From Candidatus Uhrbacteria bacterium RIFCSPHIGHO2_02_FULL_53_13 (GTDB lineage Bacteria; Patescibacteriota; Patescibacteriia; UBA9934; UBA11717), in contig MGDX01000015.1 of the NCBI GenBank assembly GCA_001791035.1, positions 1-15,338 of the forward strand: a stretch of 15,338 nt of DNA, written 5' to 3'. Positions 1 to 6,495 of the stretch are shown here, piece by piece (position 1 is the stretch's first letter; each line of letters opens with the position of its first letter). The notes beneath the pieces were generated by a model. That model was not told the origin of the DNA. It searched no databases and saw nothing but the letters and a program-made list of their open reading frames with translations. The position numbers were made by a program, and so were the translations under genes.

Positions 1-189
1 ATGAAGCGAAGCGCCATTTTGCCGAACGTATCGGCATATACGATGTTGCGAGCGAGCGTGGCGGTATAATTTTTTCACCGTCTAAGCGAGCGAAGCAATA
101 TGGGCAAAACGACGAGGTACGAGGAGTGTAGCCGTATATGCCGTGTTATGTGATGTAAATTTTATTCGTCGTCGGCTTGTCGATTTGCG
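1..189. repeat. gene-free, palindrome-rich stretch
   Basis: I see no gene here. The stretch holds an 11-bp perfect inverted repeat, CGGCATATACG at 32-42 and CGTATATGCCG at 133-143. A second complementary pair, TTTTGCC at 17-23 and GGCAAAA at 104-110, crosses it, so the two cannot nest in one simple hairpin. GCGAGCGAAGCAAT at 86-99 resembles the core of the REP-like palindrome near 14714. A TATAAT hexamer sits at 65-70 without a good -35 box. It may be a decayed repeat or mobile remnant downstream of the peptidase gene; no clear intrinsic terminator for that gene is visible. Confidence 0.4.
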
Positions 190-816
190 TCATAGGATTA
201 GCTCATCGCCGCCTCCAATGAGCTGAACTTCTCCGTTTTTCACAAGTACTGCCTGCTCATCATTCAATACATACAAAGGAAGCTGTAAATCCTTTGACTT
301 CTCCTTTAACGTTTCCAACATGTCAGGCGTGTAATGAGCCTTAATTAAAAAAGGCGCGAGATTCATCGCGGTCCAGTCCGTGACACCGCACCTATCAAAG
401 CGATCCGACCATGTCGCCATGATGATTGACGGGCAGGCAATATACGAGCCAGCACTCACGCCCCAGTAAATAAGTCCATTCTCGATCGCCTCTTTAACAA
501 TCTTTTCAAAACCAGTGTCACGGACGGCTTTAAGCAGATAAAATGAGTTTCCTCCCTCAACATACAAAATATCACTAGCGCTAAGTGCCTTTTTTAATTC
601 TTCCTCGGATTTCCCGACGATATCAAATTCAGTATAGGAGAAGTTCAGCTCATCCATTTTTTGCCGAGTTCGCTCGACATAACTTGCGTCATTCACTTTA
701 TTTGAGGCCGTTGTTACATACAAAATTTTTGCCTCGTCTAAAGGTTTAGGCAAAAAATGGTTTACATTATTAGCGGCGATGAGATTTCCGCTTGATGCAA
801 GAATAAGTGTTTTCAT
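190..816 (-). CDS. pepE: peptidase E-like protein (S51 family, class I GATase fold)
   Basis: A 208-residue cytoplasmic protein of the dipeptidase E (S51) family, whose known members cleave Asp-X dipeptides with a serine nucleophile. The nucleophile elbow GVSAGS puts the likely catalytic Ser at residue 121. The preceding YVEGGNSFYLL (about 85-95) is the family's glycine-rich strand, and His161 in KAHYT is the likely catalytic histidine. The length is close to the usual 205-230 residues and both ends look complete. The ATG at 816 is the first in frame and has no convincing Shine-Dalgarno sequence. The gene is divergent from the integrase at 1014 and is clearly more AT-rich than the rpo genes, which suggests transfer. 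The exact substrate is inferred from the family; related members include cyanophycinase-like enzymes, but the short length favours PepE. Confidence 0.85.
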   Translation of the reverse strand: MKTLILASSGNLIAANNVNHFLPKPLDEAKILYVTTASNKVNDASYVERTRQKMDELNFSYTEFDIVGKSEEELKKALSASDILYVEGGNSFYLLKAVRDTGFEKIVKEAIENGLIYWGVSAGSYIACPSIIMATWSDRFDRCGVTDWTAMNLAPFLIKAHYTPDMLETLKEKSKDLQLPLYVLNDEQAVLVKNGEVQLIGGGDELIL

Positions 817-852
817 GCTGATAGAATAAAATTTATTTCACATAACTGGTTT

Positions 853-901
853 GTATACGAAATGATTTCGGATACACGCCGTAAAACCGTGGTGTATCTG
901 A
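853..901. repeat. clustered inverted repeats upstream of the integrase
   Basis: Two overlapping palindromes. GTATACGAAAT (853-863) and ATTTCGGATAC (865-875) form an 11-1-11 inverted repeat with one mismatch. TCGGATACAC (868-877) and GTGTATCTGA (892-901) form a 10-14-10 inverted repeat with one mismatch. A TCnGATACAC-like unit therefore occurs three times in alternating orientation, just upstream of the promoter at 918-946. Such an array suits a regulator operator or a recombinase-binding (att-like) site for the adjacent integrase; the sequence alone does not decide between them. Confidence 0.45.
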
Positions 902-917
902 TGTGGACATCTTACCA

Positions 918-946
918 TTGACAAATTGGTTTGATCAAGTGATAAT
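918..946 (+). promoter_or_regulatory. near-consensus sigma70-type promoter
   Basis: TTGACA (918-923), a 17-bp spacer, then GATAAT (941-946): 11 of 12 consensus positions. The predicted start is near 953, so the transcript runs straight into the terminator-like hairpin at 959-994, upstream of the integrase. It may drive an attenuated leader or a very short RNA. Confidence 0.6.
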
Positions 947-958
947 GGGTTCATAGAG

Positions 959-994
959 AACTCCCCCTCTGTGAATTGATTTGGGAGTTTTTTT
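959..994 (+). terminator. terminator-like hairpin / possible attenuator before the integrase
   Basis: AACTCCC (959-965) pairs with GGGAGTT (983-989) across a 17-nt loop, followed by a run of seven T (988-994). It begins only a few bases after the predicted start of the 918-946 promoter and lies before the integrase start. The loop is long for a classical terminator, so strength is uncertain. Confidence 0.5.
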
Positions 995-999
995 ATACT
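994..999 (+). promoter_or_regulatory. -10 box close to the integrase start
   Basis: TATACT at 994-999 ends 14 bases before the integrase ATG, the same spacing as the -10 boxes of the MFS and LysM genes. No good -35 box pairs with it. It would give a leader of roughly 8 nt and would be independent of the hairpin just upstream. Confidence 0.35.
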
Positions 1000-1013
1000 C
1001 GTGAAGATGTTGT

Positions 1014-1850
1014 ATGACCAAACACACAATACAAGATACGCAGGCGGCCATTCATGAACTCAATCGTACACTTACGTTGAGAAATTATAGTCGAACTACG
1101 AAAAAAAGTTATGCGGGCTGTGTTCGACGTTTTCTTATGTCACACCCTCAAACGCTTAACATACCACACAAAAGATTGACTGAAACATTCCTCCTGAAAT
1201 TGTTCAGCAATGGTGCATCTGCACAAACTGTCCAATCATATCTGCAAGCAATCCAATTTTATTATCGTGAAGTTGTTGGGACAGGCATCGCACTTCACCT
1301 CAAAACACCAAAGAGACCTCAACGTTTACCCGTAACACTTAGTCGCAATGAGATCTTGCAAATTCTGGATAAAGTTGCAAATAGTAAACATCGTACCATG
1401 ATCGCCCTCGCATACGGCGCAGGTCTTCGTATCTCTGAACTGACAGATTTGCGAGCCGGTAGCATTGATATGGGCGAGAGCGTACTGCATATCTATCAAG
1501 GAAAGGGCATGAAAGACCGCTTAACACTGTTGCCACCATCTCTCTCACATGAGCTTGCAAAACATGCGGCGGGGAAACTCCCTGATGATTACCTCTTTAC
1601 GAGCGAACGCGGGGGTCGTCTTTCGTCACGCTCGTTACAGCTTGTATTTTCTCGTGGACTAAAGGCCGCCGGTATCACCAAACCGGCAACGTTTCATTCA
1701 CTTCGACACAGCTTTGCGACACACATACTCGAACAAGGCACAGATTTGCGCTATATCCAAAAACTACTCGGCCATACCAATATTCGTACAACACAACGCT
1801 ACACACATGTCTCAACTGCCTCAATACGAGCCATAAAGAGTCCTCTTTAG
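1014..1850 (+). CDS. tyrosine recombinase / integrase (XerC/D-like)
   Basis: A 278-residue site-specific recombinase that would cut and rejoin DNA through a 3'-phosphotyrosine link. The N-terminal SAM-like core-binding domain covers about residues 10-95 and the catalytic domain about 105-275. The full catalytic set is visible: Arg139 (GAGLRISEL), Lys164 (QGKGMKDR), His228 and Arg231 (HSLRHSFAT), His254 (LLGH) and Tyr263 (QRYTHV), so the enzyme looks intact. The length is slightly below the ~300 residues of XerC/XerD. I see no integron-integrase-specific insertion and no attC-like array. Its AT-rich DNA and solitary position beside palindromes suggest a mobile-element or genome-resolution recombinase rather than the housekeeping Xer; this is inference. 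The ATG at 1014 has only a weak GAAG upstream, fitting a short leader. Confidence 0.88.
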   Translation: MTKHTIQDTQAAIHELNRTLTLRNYSRTTKKSYAGCVRRFLMSHPQTLNIPHKRLTETFLLKLFSNGASAQTVQSYLQAIQFYYREVVGTGIALHLKTPKRPQRLPVTLSRNEILQILDKVANSKHRTMIALAYGAGLRISELTDLRAGSIDMGESVLHIYQGKGMKDRLTLLPPSLSHELAKHAAGKLPDDYLFTSERGGRLSSRSLQLVFSRGLKAAGITKPATFHSLRHSFATHILEQGTDLRYIQKLLGHTNIRTTQRYTHVSTASIRAIKSPL

Positions 1851-1884
1851 CTGTAAGAGAAACCTCCAAAATTGGCGATACAAG

Positions 1885-1925
1885 AAAAAACCGTCACGGA
1901 GTTTTTGATTTGAGTTGCGTGACGG
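1885..1925 (-). terminator. intrinsic terminator overlapping the gene's 3' end
   Basis: CCGTCACG (1891-1898) and CGTGACGG (1918-1925) form an 8-bp stem. On the minus strand it is followed by six T (complement of 1885-1890). The stop codon (1894-1896) lies inside the downstream arm, so the last ten or so codons are part of the terminator. Confidence 0.75.
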
Positions 1926-2805
1926 ATCGCTCAAAGCAGTCGCGGCCAGCACGATGGGCGTAAAAATCTCTCGTCATAACTCCGCCGCTAAACGGGGCGG
2001 GGCGAATAAACCCATCGCGTTGTTCGCTTTCGAGGTCGAATGTAGCACACAGTTCGTAGATCTCGTCCGACACCACACGAAAATCATACGGCTCTCTTGT
2101 GGTTGGATCGGTTGGCAATAACAATTCGGTGTCTACTTGCTCGAGGTTTACAGGAAGCGCCTCCTTCTCCCACCAATAGGCTTCAACGGCGCTTTGCACA
2201 GACCAAAGATCCTCAACACGCTGCTGATCGAGTTTGTACATGCGCTGCGTTTTGGGCGAGTCGATGACAAAGAATCCGCCAACCAAGCTTGCCACCAACA
2301 ACACAAGAGCCACGCGCGCAAGCCATTGCATCTTCGCGGGAATAGCGTCAACGTCGCGCTTCAGATCCCAGATATAATACGAAAATACAACGGCGGCAAC
2401 AAGAAGCACGACCACTATTTTCAACAGAAATCGTCCGGTAAGTTCGCCGCTCAAGAAGTTGTAGACAAGCGTGATGAGATCCACAACGATAGTGACGCCA
2501 GAGATGAACAGCGTCAGATGCACCAACCAACGACGAATGCCCAGACGGCGGCGCTCCGGCTCTTCGCGCACATCGCGGTTGAGTGTGTGCATTACCCAAA
2601 TGTACACGGGAGTCACAATCACGAGAACGGAAAGGGTCGTGCGCAGAACACGGTTAATCTCAAAACGGTTCGAAAGAACATCCGGCCACACTTGATTGAC
2701 AAGTTGGAACAGCAGTGAGATAGCCGCGACCGACACGGCATAGAGTGCAATGGTCATCAGGAGGTAAAGGAACACGTCACGGGGAGTAGATTTTTTGTGA
2801 GTCAT
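1894..2805 (-). CDS. DUF5671-like five-TM membrane protein with pilin-like tail
   Basis: A 303-residue inner-membrane protein of unknown function. Five hydrophobic segments are visible at about 11-35, 56-75, 93-118, 127-147 and 161-182, with the basic RRWLVHLTLF stretch leading TM3. The layout and the N-terminal PRDVFLYLL-type start resemble the DUF5671 family common in CPR genomes; this is recognition from memory and not checked by search. Residues 183-303 are soluble and resemble the C-terminal half of type II/IV pseudopilins: a helix (QRVEDLWSVQSAVEAYW), then LP..L, then DPTTREPYDF. This may be a folding module reused outside a pilus. The gene is monocistronic with its own terminator and is divergent from the tRNA gene. 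A weak TATCAT lies at 2828-2833 (minus strand). Confidence 0.75.
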   Translation of the reverse strand: MTHKKSTPRDVFLYLLMTIALYAVSVAAISLLFQLVNQVWPDVLSNRFEINRVLRTTLSVLVIVTPVYIWVMHTLNRDVREEPERRRLGIRRWLVHLTLFISGVTIVVDLITLVYNFLSGELTGRFLLKIVVVLLVAAVVFSYYIWDLKRDVDAIPAKMQWLARVALVLLVASLVGGFFVIDSPKTQRMYKLDQQRVEDLWSVQSAVEAYWWEKEALPVNLEQVDTELLLPTDPTTREPYDFRVVSDEIYELCATFDLESEQRDGFIRPAPFSGGVMTRDFYAHRAGRDCFERSVTQLKSKTP

Positions 2806-2856
2806 ACGATTGATTTTTTATGCCGCTATGATACGCTCGAACCGCTAAATACGCAC

Positions 2857-2931
2857 GCGGGTATAGTATAAAGGCTAATATGCGACCCTTCCAAGGTCGA
2901 GCTGGGGGTTCGATTCCCCCTACCCGCTCCA
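2857..2931 (+). tRNA. tRNA-Gly (anticodon UCC)
   Basis: A complete cloverleaf. The acceptor stem GCGGGTA (2857-2863) pairs with TACCCGC (2921-2927), followed by discriminator T and an encoded CCA (2929-2931). The D stem is 2866-2869 with 2878-2881. The anticodon stem CGACC/GGTCG encloses CTTCCAA, with the anticodon TCC at 2890-2892. The T arm has five G-C pairs (2904-2908 with 2916-2920) and the loop TTCGATT. The discriminator U is the usual one for bacterial tRNA-Gly, and the tRNA should read GGA and GGG. A weak promoter is possible upstream (TTGATT at 2810-2815, TACGCT with TG at 2829-2837). A strong terminator follows directly. Confidence 0.97.
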
Positions 2932-2963
2932 CAAAAACACCTCTCTTTGATGGGTGTTTTTGT
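2931..2963 (+). terminator. intrinsic terminator of the tRNA gene
   Basis: ACAAAAACACC (2931-2941) and GGTGTTTTTGT (2953-2963) form an 11-bp perfect inverted repeat. The CACC/GGTG core is followed by five T. It starts at the last base of the tRNA, so it marks the 3' end of a single-tRNA transcript. Confidence 0.8.
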
Positions 2964-2989
2964 GTCATACCGAGTGCCAATGAGGATAA

Positions 2990-2998
2990 TGCTATACT
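2990..2998 (+). promoter_or_regulatory. extended -10 promoter of the MFS gene
   Basis: TGCTATACT at 2990-2998 is an extended -10 element (TG-N-TATACT) ending 14 bases before the ATG at 3013. There is no good -35, as is common with an extended -10. The predicted leader is about 8 nt, so translation would be essentially leaderless. Confidence 0.5.
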
Positions 2999-3012
2999 TT
3001 TTAAAAACAGAC

Positions 3013-4257
3013 ATGAGCCGCATTAAACAGCTTTTCCTTACCTACAGCTCGTTCTGGGTATTTCTTGTTTTCTACAAAATCGGCAGTGGACTTCACTACG
3101 CGCTTCTTGCGCCGCTTGGTGAAATGGTCCTCCCGCTCTGGATGGTCGGCGCCATGATCGGCATCGGTTCCATCATCCAGATGCTTCTCGATGTTCCCGC
3201 TGGCCGACTCCTCGATCGTTTTGGTTACTTGCGCCTCCTCAAACTGACCAGCTTCGTTTTCCTCCTTGCCAGTGTCGCCCTCATGTTGCACCTTACGGCA
3301 CTCGTTTTCCTTTTGAGCCTGTTCCTCGGCACCTTCGGATGGCTCTTTTTCGGTCCGGGAGTTGACGCATATACCCTCTCTCAAGCCCCCTCGCGCCGTG
3401 CCGGTACCTTCATCTCTTTTCGCGACATCTTCTCGTCCGTTGGCGTGGTTCTTCCAAGTGCCCTTCTCGGCTGGATCCTGACCTTCAACGTTCCCTCCAT
3501 GGGGATCGTCATTTTTGGCGCGATGGTCATCGCGTTTTCGGCTCTCTTCTTCTGCCCAAAAGAGAAACGCCTTCCCAATGCGGCGCGCCAACTCCCCACG
3601 CATCACCACTACATCCATCGCAGACCCCTGCGAGAAACCCTCACGGTACTCAAGCGCCTGAACCCGGCAAGCTTCACTCTCCTGTTGCTCACGTTCTCCT
3701 CCGCAACCTTCTACGGCATCGTGTGGTTTGTGGTTCCGTTGGTGATTGCTCATCAAGCCAATAGCGGACTCATGAGCATCGGCCTTGGCATCTTTGATTT
3801 TTCCATTGTGGTGCTCGGATTTGTCCTCGGTAACCTCGCTGATCGCGGCAACAAACGTTCGCTCGTGTTTTTTGGACTCCTCTTGTTCTCCGTGACCGCC
3901 ATTCTGATTGGATTCAACTTTGGCTGGCTGTTCATCCTCTTTGGGTTTTTGGCAACCACGGGCGACGAGATGGCGAGCATTTCCCTATGGTCGTGGTTGC
4001 ACGCGCTCGACCATGAGCATGCGCACGATGGCTTATTGGCAGGCATTATCAATCTCTCGAACGATTTGGGATGGGCCGTCGGCCCAATGATGGCGGGGAT
4101 TCTGTATGGAGTACTCGGGCCTTCGTGGACGATTGCCTCTGGTGGGTTTTTGATTCTTTTCACTTGGATCGTTTATCAGCTATTCATGGCATACTATCCG
4201 CGCCCGATCGGCGGGATCGTTCCGCGAAAACCTCACCGCGCTCGCCACCGCGCGTAA
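3013..4257 (+). CDS. major facilitator superfamily (MFS) transporter
   Basis: A 414-residue polytopic membrane protein with about twelve hydrophobic helices in two halves joined by a basic, histidine-rich loop (around residues 195-215, KEKRLPNAARQLPTHHHY). The MFS motif A is clear after TM2 (GRLLDRFG, residues 64-71), and a second copy begins the C-terminal half (GNLADRGNKR). The substrate cannot be read from the sequence; drug or small-solute efflux is typical for such proteins. I chose the ATG at 3013 rather than upstream ATGs at 2947 or 2980. Those lie in the tRNA terminator or upstream of the -10 element, and MSRIKQLFLTYSSF leads straight into TM1. The gene is convergent with ruvC, only 3 bp separating the stops, with no terminator between them. 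Confidence 0.85.
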   Translation: MSRIKQLFLTYSSFWVFLVFYKIGSGLHYALLAPLGEMVLPLWMVGAMIGIGSIIQMLLDVPAGRLLDRFGYLRLLKLTSFVFLLASVALMLHLTALVFLLSLFLGTFGWLFFGPGVDAYTLSQAPSRRAGTFISFRDIFSSVGVVLPSALLGWILTFNVPSMGIVIFGAMVIAFSALFFCPKEKRLPNAARQLPTHHHYIHRRPLRETLTVLKRLNPASFTLLLLTFSSATFYGIVWFVVPLVIAHQANSGLMSIGLGIFDFSIVVLGFVLGNLADRGNKRSLVFFGLLLFSVTAILIGFNFGWLFILFGFLATTGDEMASISLWSWLHALDHEHAHDGLLAGIINLSNDLGWAVGPMMAGILYGVLGPSWTIASGGFLILFTWIVYQLFMAYYPRPIGGIVPRKPHRARHRA

Positions 4258-4260
4258 TAT

Positions 4261-4722
4261 TTACCTATGGCTCCCCGCAATGGCGATGGCACACGCGTCG
4301 GCGGCATCATCCGGGGTTGGTGCCTTTTTTAGATTGAGTAACCGCGCAACCATCTCCTGCACTTGCCGCTTGTCCGCATGACCGTATCCTGTAACCGCTT
4401 GTTTTACTTGCATGGGACCCACTTCCACCACGTCCGTATTGAACGCGCCGGCGACCGCGAGCACCACGCCGCGCGCCTCGGCCACTGCTATGCCCGTCGT
4501 CTGATTTTTTGTAAAAAGGAGTTGCTCAATCACAACACGATCGGGACGATGTGTCTCCAAAAGTTCTCGTACCTCTATGGCGATTTGCGAAAGACGCTTT
4601 GCGTGAGCCAAATCAGATGTCGTCTCGATACAGCCGGCCGCAATCAATTCAAGCGTGCGGCCGTTGCGCACCACCGCCCATCCCATGCGGCCGTAACCGG
4701 GATCGATACCGAGGATAATCAT
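4261..4722 (-). CDS. ruvC: crossover junction endodeoxyribonuclease RuvC
   Basis: A 153-residue homodimeric Holliday-junction resolvase that nicks opposing strands of four-way junctions left by RuvAB branch migration. The acidic active site is intact: Asp7 in GIDPG, Glu66 in VVIEQLLF, and Asp139/Asp142 in the DDAADACAIA stretch (one residue shifted from E. coli). The VKQAVTGYGHADKRQVQ segment is the conserved DNA-binding helix region. The length is slightly shorter than E. coli RuvC (173) at the C terminus, common in other phyla. It follows yebC on the same strand after 30 bp, a widespread gene order, so the two are probably co-transcribed. ruvA and ruvB are not in this window. Confidence 0.95.
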   Translation of the reverse strand: MIILGIDPGYGRMGWAVVRNGRTLELIAAGCIETTSDLAHAKRLSQIAIEVRELLETHRPDRVVIEQLLFTKNQTTGIAVAEARGVVLAVAGAFNTDVVEVGPMQVKQAVTGYGHADKRQVQEMVARLLNLKKAPTPDDAADACAIAIAGSHR

Positions 4723-4727
4723 GTTGA

Positions 4728-4753
4728 GATTGCTTCACTACGTTCGCAATGAC
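4728..4753. repeat. REP-like repeat filling the yebC-ruvC gap
   Basis: GATTGCTTC, ACTACG and TTCGCAATGAC run from 4728 to 4753. The core differs by only two bases from the right arm of the palindrome at 14765-14790. On the coding strand the repeat starts at the last base of the yebC TAG stop and ends just before the ruvC ATG. Confidence 0.7.
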
Positions 4754-5475
4754 TAAGACTCCAAACTTGTATATACCGCCTGTACATCGTCCAAGTCCTC
4801 AAGCGCTTGCACGATTTTTTCCGTCTTTTCGCGCTCCTCATCAATCAAATTCACGCTCACCTTTGGAACGAATTCAAGTCCAGCTTCATTCGGCTTGAGT
4901 CCGGCGGCTTCAATCGCCTCCACAAGCGACTGAAACTTTTCAACAGGACCGGCGACAGTCAACCCCTCTGTCTCAAGCTCGATGTCGTCGGCTCCCGCGT
5001 CAATAAGTATGAGTTCGAGCGTACCACGATCGTTCGTCGTAGGATTCAACACCGTCACGATCGCCTTGTGATCGAAGTTGAACAGTACACTTCCTTGTGC
5101 GGCGGGCGTAGCTCCGGCCCGTTTCATGGTCGCTTGTACCTCGGCAACGGTGCGATTTTTATTGTCCGAGAGCGTCTCAACGATAATGCCGACTCCTCTC
5201 GGTCCGTATGCCTCGTACAGTCCAGCTTCCATAGAGCCACCGTCCCCTTCACCCGTGCCTCGCTTGACGGCACGATCAACGTTGTTGCTCGGCATGTTGG
5301 CCGCCTTGGCTTGCTCCACGGCCATGCGCAATTTGAAATTCATAGCCACATCGCCGCCGCCTTCACGCGCCGCCAACGTGATTGCCTTGGCCAAACGCGT
5401 AAACACGGCACTGCGTTTGGCATCGGCAATGCCCTTTTTCCCAGCAATCTTGGACCATTTATTGTGACCGGACAT
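4753..5475 (-). CDS. yebC: YebC/PmpR (TACO1) family protein
   Basis: A 240-residue protein with the family signature at its N terminus (MSGHNKWSKI, then KKGIADAKRSAVFTRLAKAI) and the central GRM-type block (EAYGPRGVGIIVETLSDNKNRT, split here only by my reading). Family members were first described as transcription regulators. More recent work on bacterial YebC and mitochondrial TACO1 assigns a ribosome-associated role in relieving stalls, notably at proline-rich stretches. Length and all three domains look normal. I chose the ATG at 5475 because MSGH is the invariant start of the family; an upstream in-frame extension to 5559 would run over the promoter. It is divergent from the LysM gene and followed by ruvC. 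Confidence 0.95.
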   Translation of the reverse strand: MSGHNKWSKIAGKKGIADAKRSAVFTRLAKAITLAAREGGGDVAMNFKLRMAVEQAKAANMPSNNVDRAVKRGTGEGDGGSMEAGLYEAYGPRGVGIIVETLSDNKNRTVAEVQATMKRAGATPAAQGSVLFNFDHKAIVTVLNPTTNDRGTLELILIDAGADDIELETEGLTVAGPVEKFQSLVEAIEAAGLKPNEAGLEFVPKVSVNLIDEEREKTEKIVQALEDLDDVQAVYTSLES

Positions 5476-5503
5476 GAGATATAACCGTGAGTGTAATAGG
5501 CCA

Positions 5504-5532
5504 ACTTTAGCAAAATACATACCGATTGTCAT
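5504..5532 (-). promoter_or_regulatory. promoter of yebC-ruvC
   Basis: On the minus strand: ATGACA (complement of 5527-5532), a 17-bp spacer, then TAAAGT (complement of 5504-5509) with an upstream TG-C extended -10. The predicted start is near 5497, about 20 nt before the yebC ATG. Confidence 0.5.
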
Positions 5533-5543
5533 CACTGTGTTCC

Positions 5544-5572
5544 TTGACACTCCATCCACTTTCTGCTAGTTT
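5544..5572 (+). promoter_or_regulatory. promoter of the LysM/vWA gene
   Basis: TTGACA (5544-5549), a 17-bp spacer, then TAGTTT (5567-5572) preceded by TG-C. The -10 box ends 15 bases before the ATG, so the leader is about 9 nt. It lies back-to-back with the yebC promoter, with 11 bp between the two -35 boxes. Confidence 0.6.
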
Positions 5573-5587
5573 GCATTTGGAAACACC

Positions 5588-6487
5588 ATGACGCGACGCA
5601 CTAAGCACGCGAAAGACTTGATTTGGGATTTTGTTATTTACTGTTCGGCATTGTTCGTTGTATTCCTCTTTATGGGGTTGGTCTGCTGTGGTGGCGGCTC
5701 CGAGCTCTCGGACGATGATGACGCCACCGGCGTTGTCACGGTCGCGACGCCAGAAGCGCCGCCGAGCGAGGAGTACATCGTCCAAAACGGCGATTCGCTT
5801 TGGATGATTTCGCTCTCGGAGCAGGTGGACTGGCTCCGGTTGGCCGCCACCAATCGCACGTACCTCGTCGCTATGTACGATGTACGTTGCACGGAGCTAC
5901 TCGAGCGTCGCGGTGGACGCAAGCACGGCTGGTACTGCAACGACCGTCGTCGTGACGCATGGGCGAACTCGCTCAAGCCCGGCGACAGACTCCGGATTCC
6001 CCAGCCGATGCCCATAGAGGCGCCGCCGGAGATCGCGGAGATGATCCGCGCTGTCGAAAGCGCGCCCGAGCCAATCGCGGTCGTCGTAGACGACACGGGT
6101 TCCATGTCCAACGACCGCCAGGTCGTGATGGACTGGTATCTGGCGATTGCCTCCTCGAAGAACAAGGAGGTTATCGGCGTATGGCTCTATGCGGATGGAA
6201 ACGTGGAGTTTCTGAATCCGCGAGGAACGGTGACGCTCACCACAGAGGGCAGCGTCGAGAATACCTTTGCCGCCCTCTCGCAGGCGGCACATTCACATCC
6301 CCGTCCGTCGTCGATTCTGCTCGTCACCGACGAGCAGGGCGACGACTGGGATTGGTCGAAGGTAGGGCGTTTCCCGCCCGTCTATGGCCACTGCCTCTCG
6401 GACGGAGGTGTGTTTGGATGTGAAGAGAACCTGCGTCGCGTTGCGCGCGAAACACAGGGAGAATACATTCGCGGCTCCGACCGCTGA
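5588..6487 (+). CDS. membrane-anchored LysM and von Willebrand A domain protein
   Basis: A 299-residue protein. Residues 1-11 are basic and 12-34 hydrophobic, giving a signal anchor or an atypical lipoprotein signal (GLVCCGGGS lacks a clean lipobox). An acidic, proline-rich linker follows. A LysM-type domain starts with EYIVQNGDSLWMIS (62-75) and ends with LKPGDRLRIPQ (129-139). Its middle is longer than a normal ~45-residue LysM and carries Cys101 and Cys117, which may form a disulphide. Residues 162-295 look like a von Willebrand A domain: IAVVVDDTGSMS has the metal-binding DxTxS pattern (Asp168, Thr170, Ser172), and LLVTDEQGDD (245-253) matches a later metal-site loop. It probably sits outside the membrane, bound to peptidoglycan or another polymer. 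Function is unknown; no family named with confidence. Confidence 0.7.
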   Translation: MTRRTKHAKDLIWDFVIYCSALFVVFLFMGLVCCGGGSELSDDDDATGVVTVATPEAPPSEEYIVQNGDSLWMISLSEQVDWLRLAATNRTYLVAMYDVRCTELLERRGGRKHGWYCNDRRRDAWANSLKPGDRLRIPQPMPIEAPPEIAEMIRAVESAPEPIAVVVDDTGSMSNDRQVVMDWYLAIASSKNKEVIGVWLYADGNVEFLNPRGTVTLTTEGSVENTFAALSQAAHSHPRPSSILLVTDEQGDDWDWSKVGRFPPVYGHCLSDGGVFGCEENLRRVARETQGEYIRGSDR

Positions 6488-6495
6488 ACTTTTTG

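Noticed and set aside
838..954. A 38-codon minus-strand frame with a GGGGGAG Shine-Dalgarno, 22 bp before pepE
   Set aside because: Its apparent ribosome site is the other strand of the terminator-like hairpin, and its codons coincide with the promoter and palindromes. No recognisable product; not excluded as a leader peptide.
838..1850. Integron
   Set aside because: The recombinase lacks the integron-specific insertion, and I see no attC array or GTTRRRY core sites nearby.
3001..3756. A 251-codon minus-strand frame opposite the MFS gene
   Set aside because: Its charged, repetitive product is the mirror image of hydrophobic codons; the MFS gene has clear motifs.
5476..5559. N-terminal extension of YebC
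   Set aside because: The family starts at MSGH; the extension runs across the divergent promoters.
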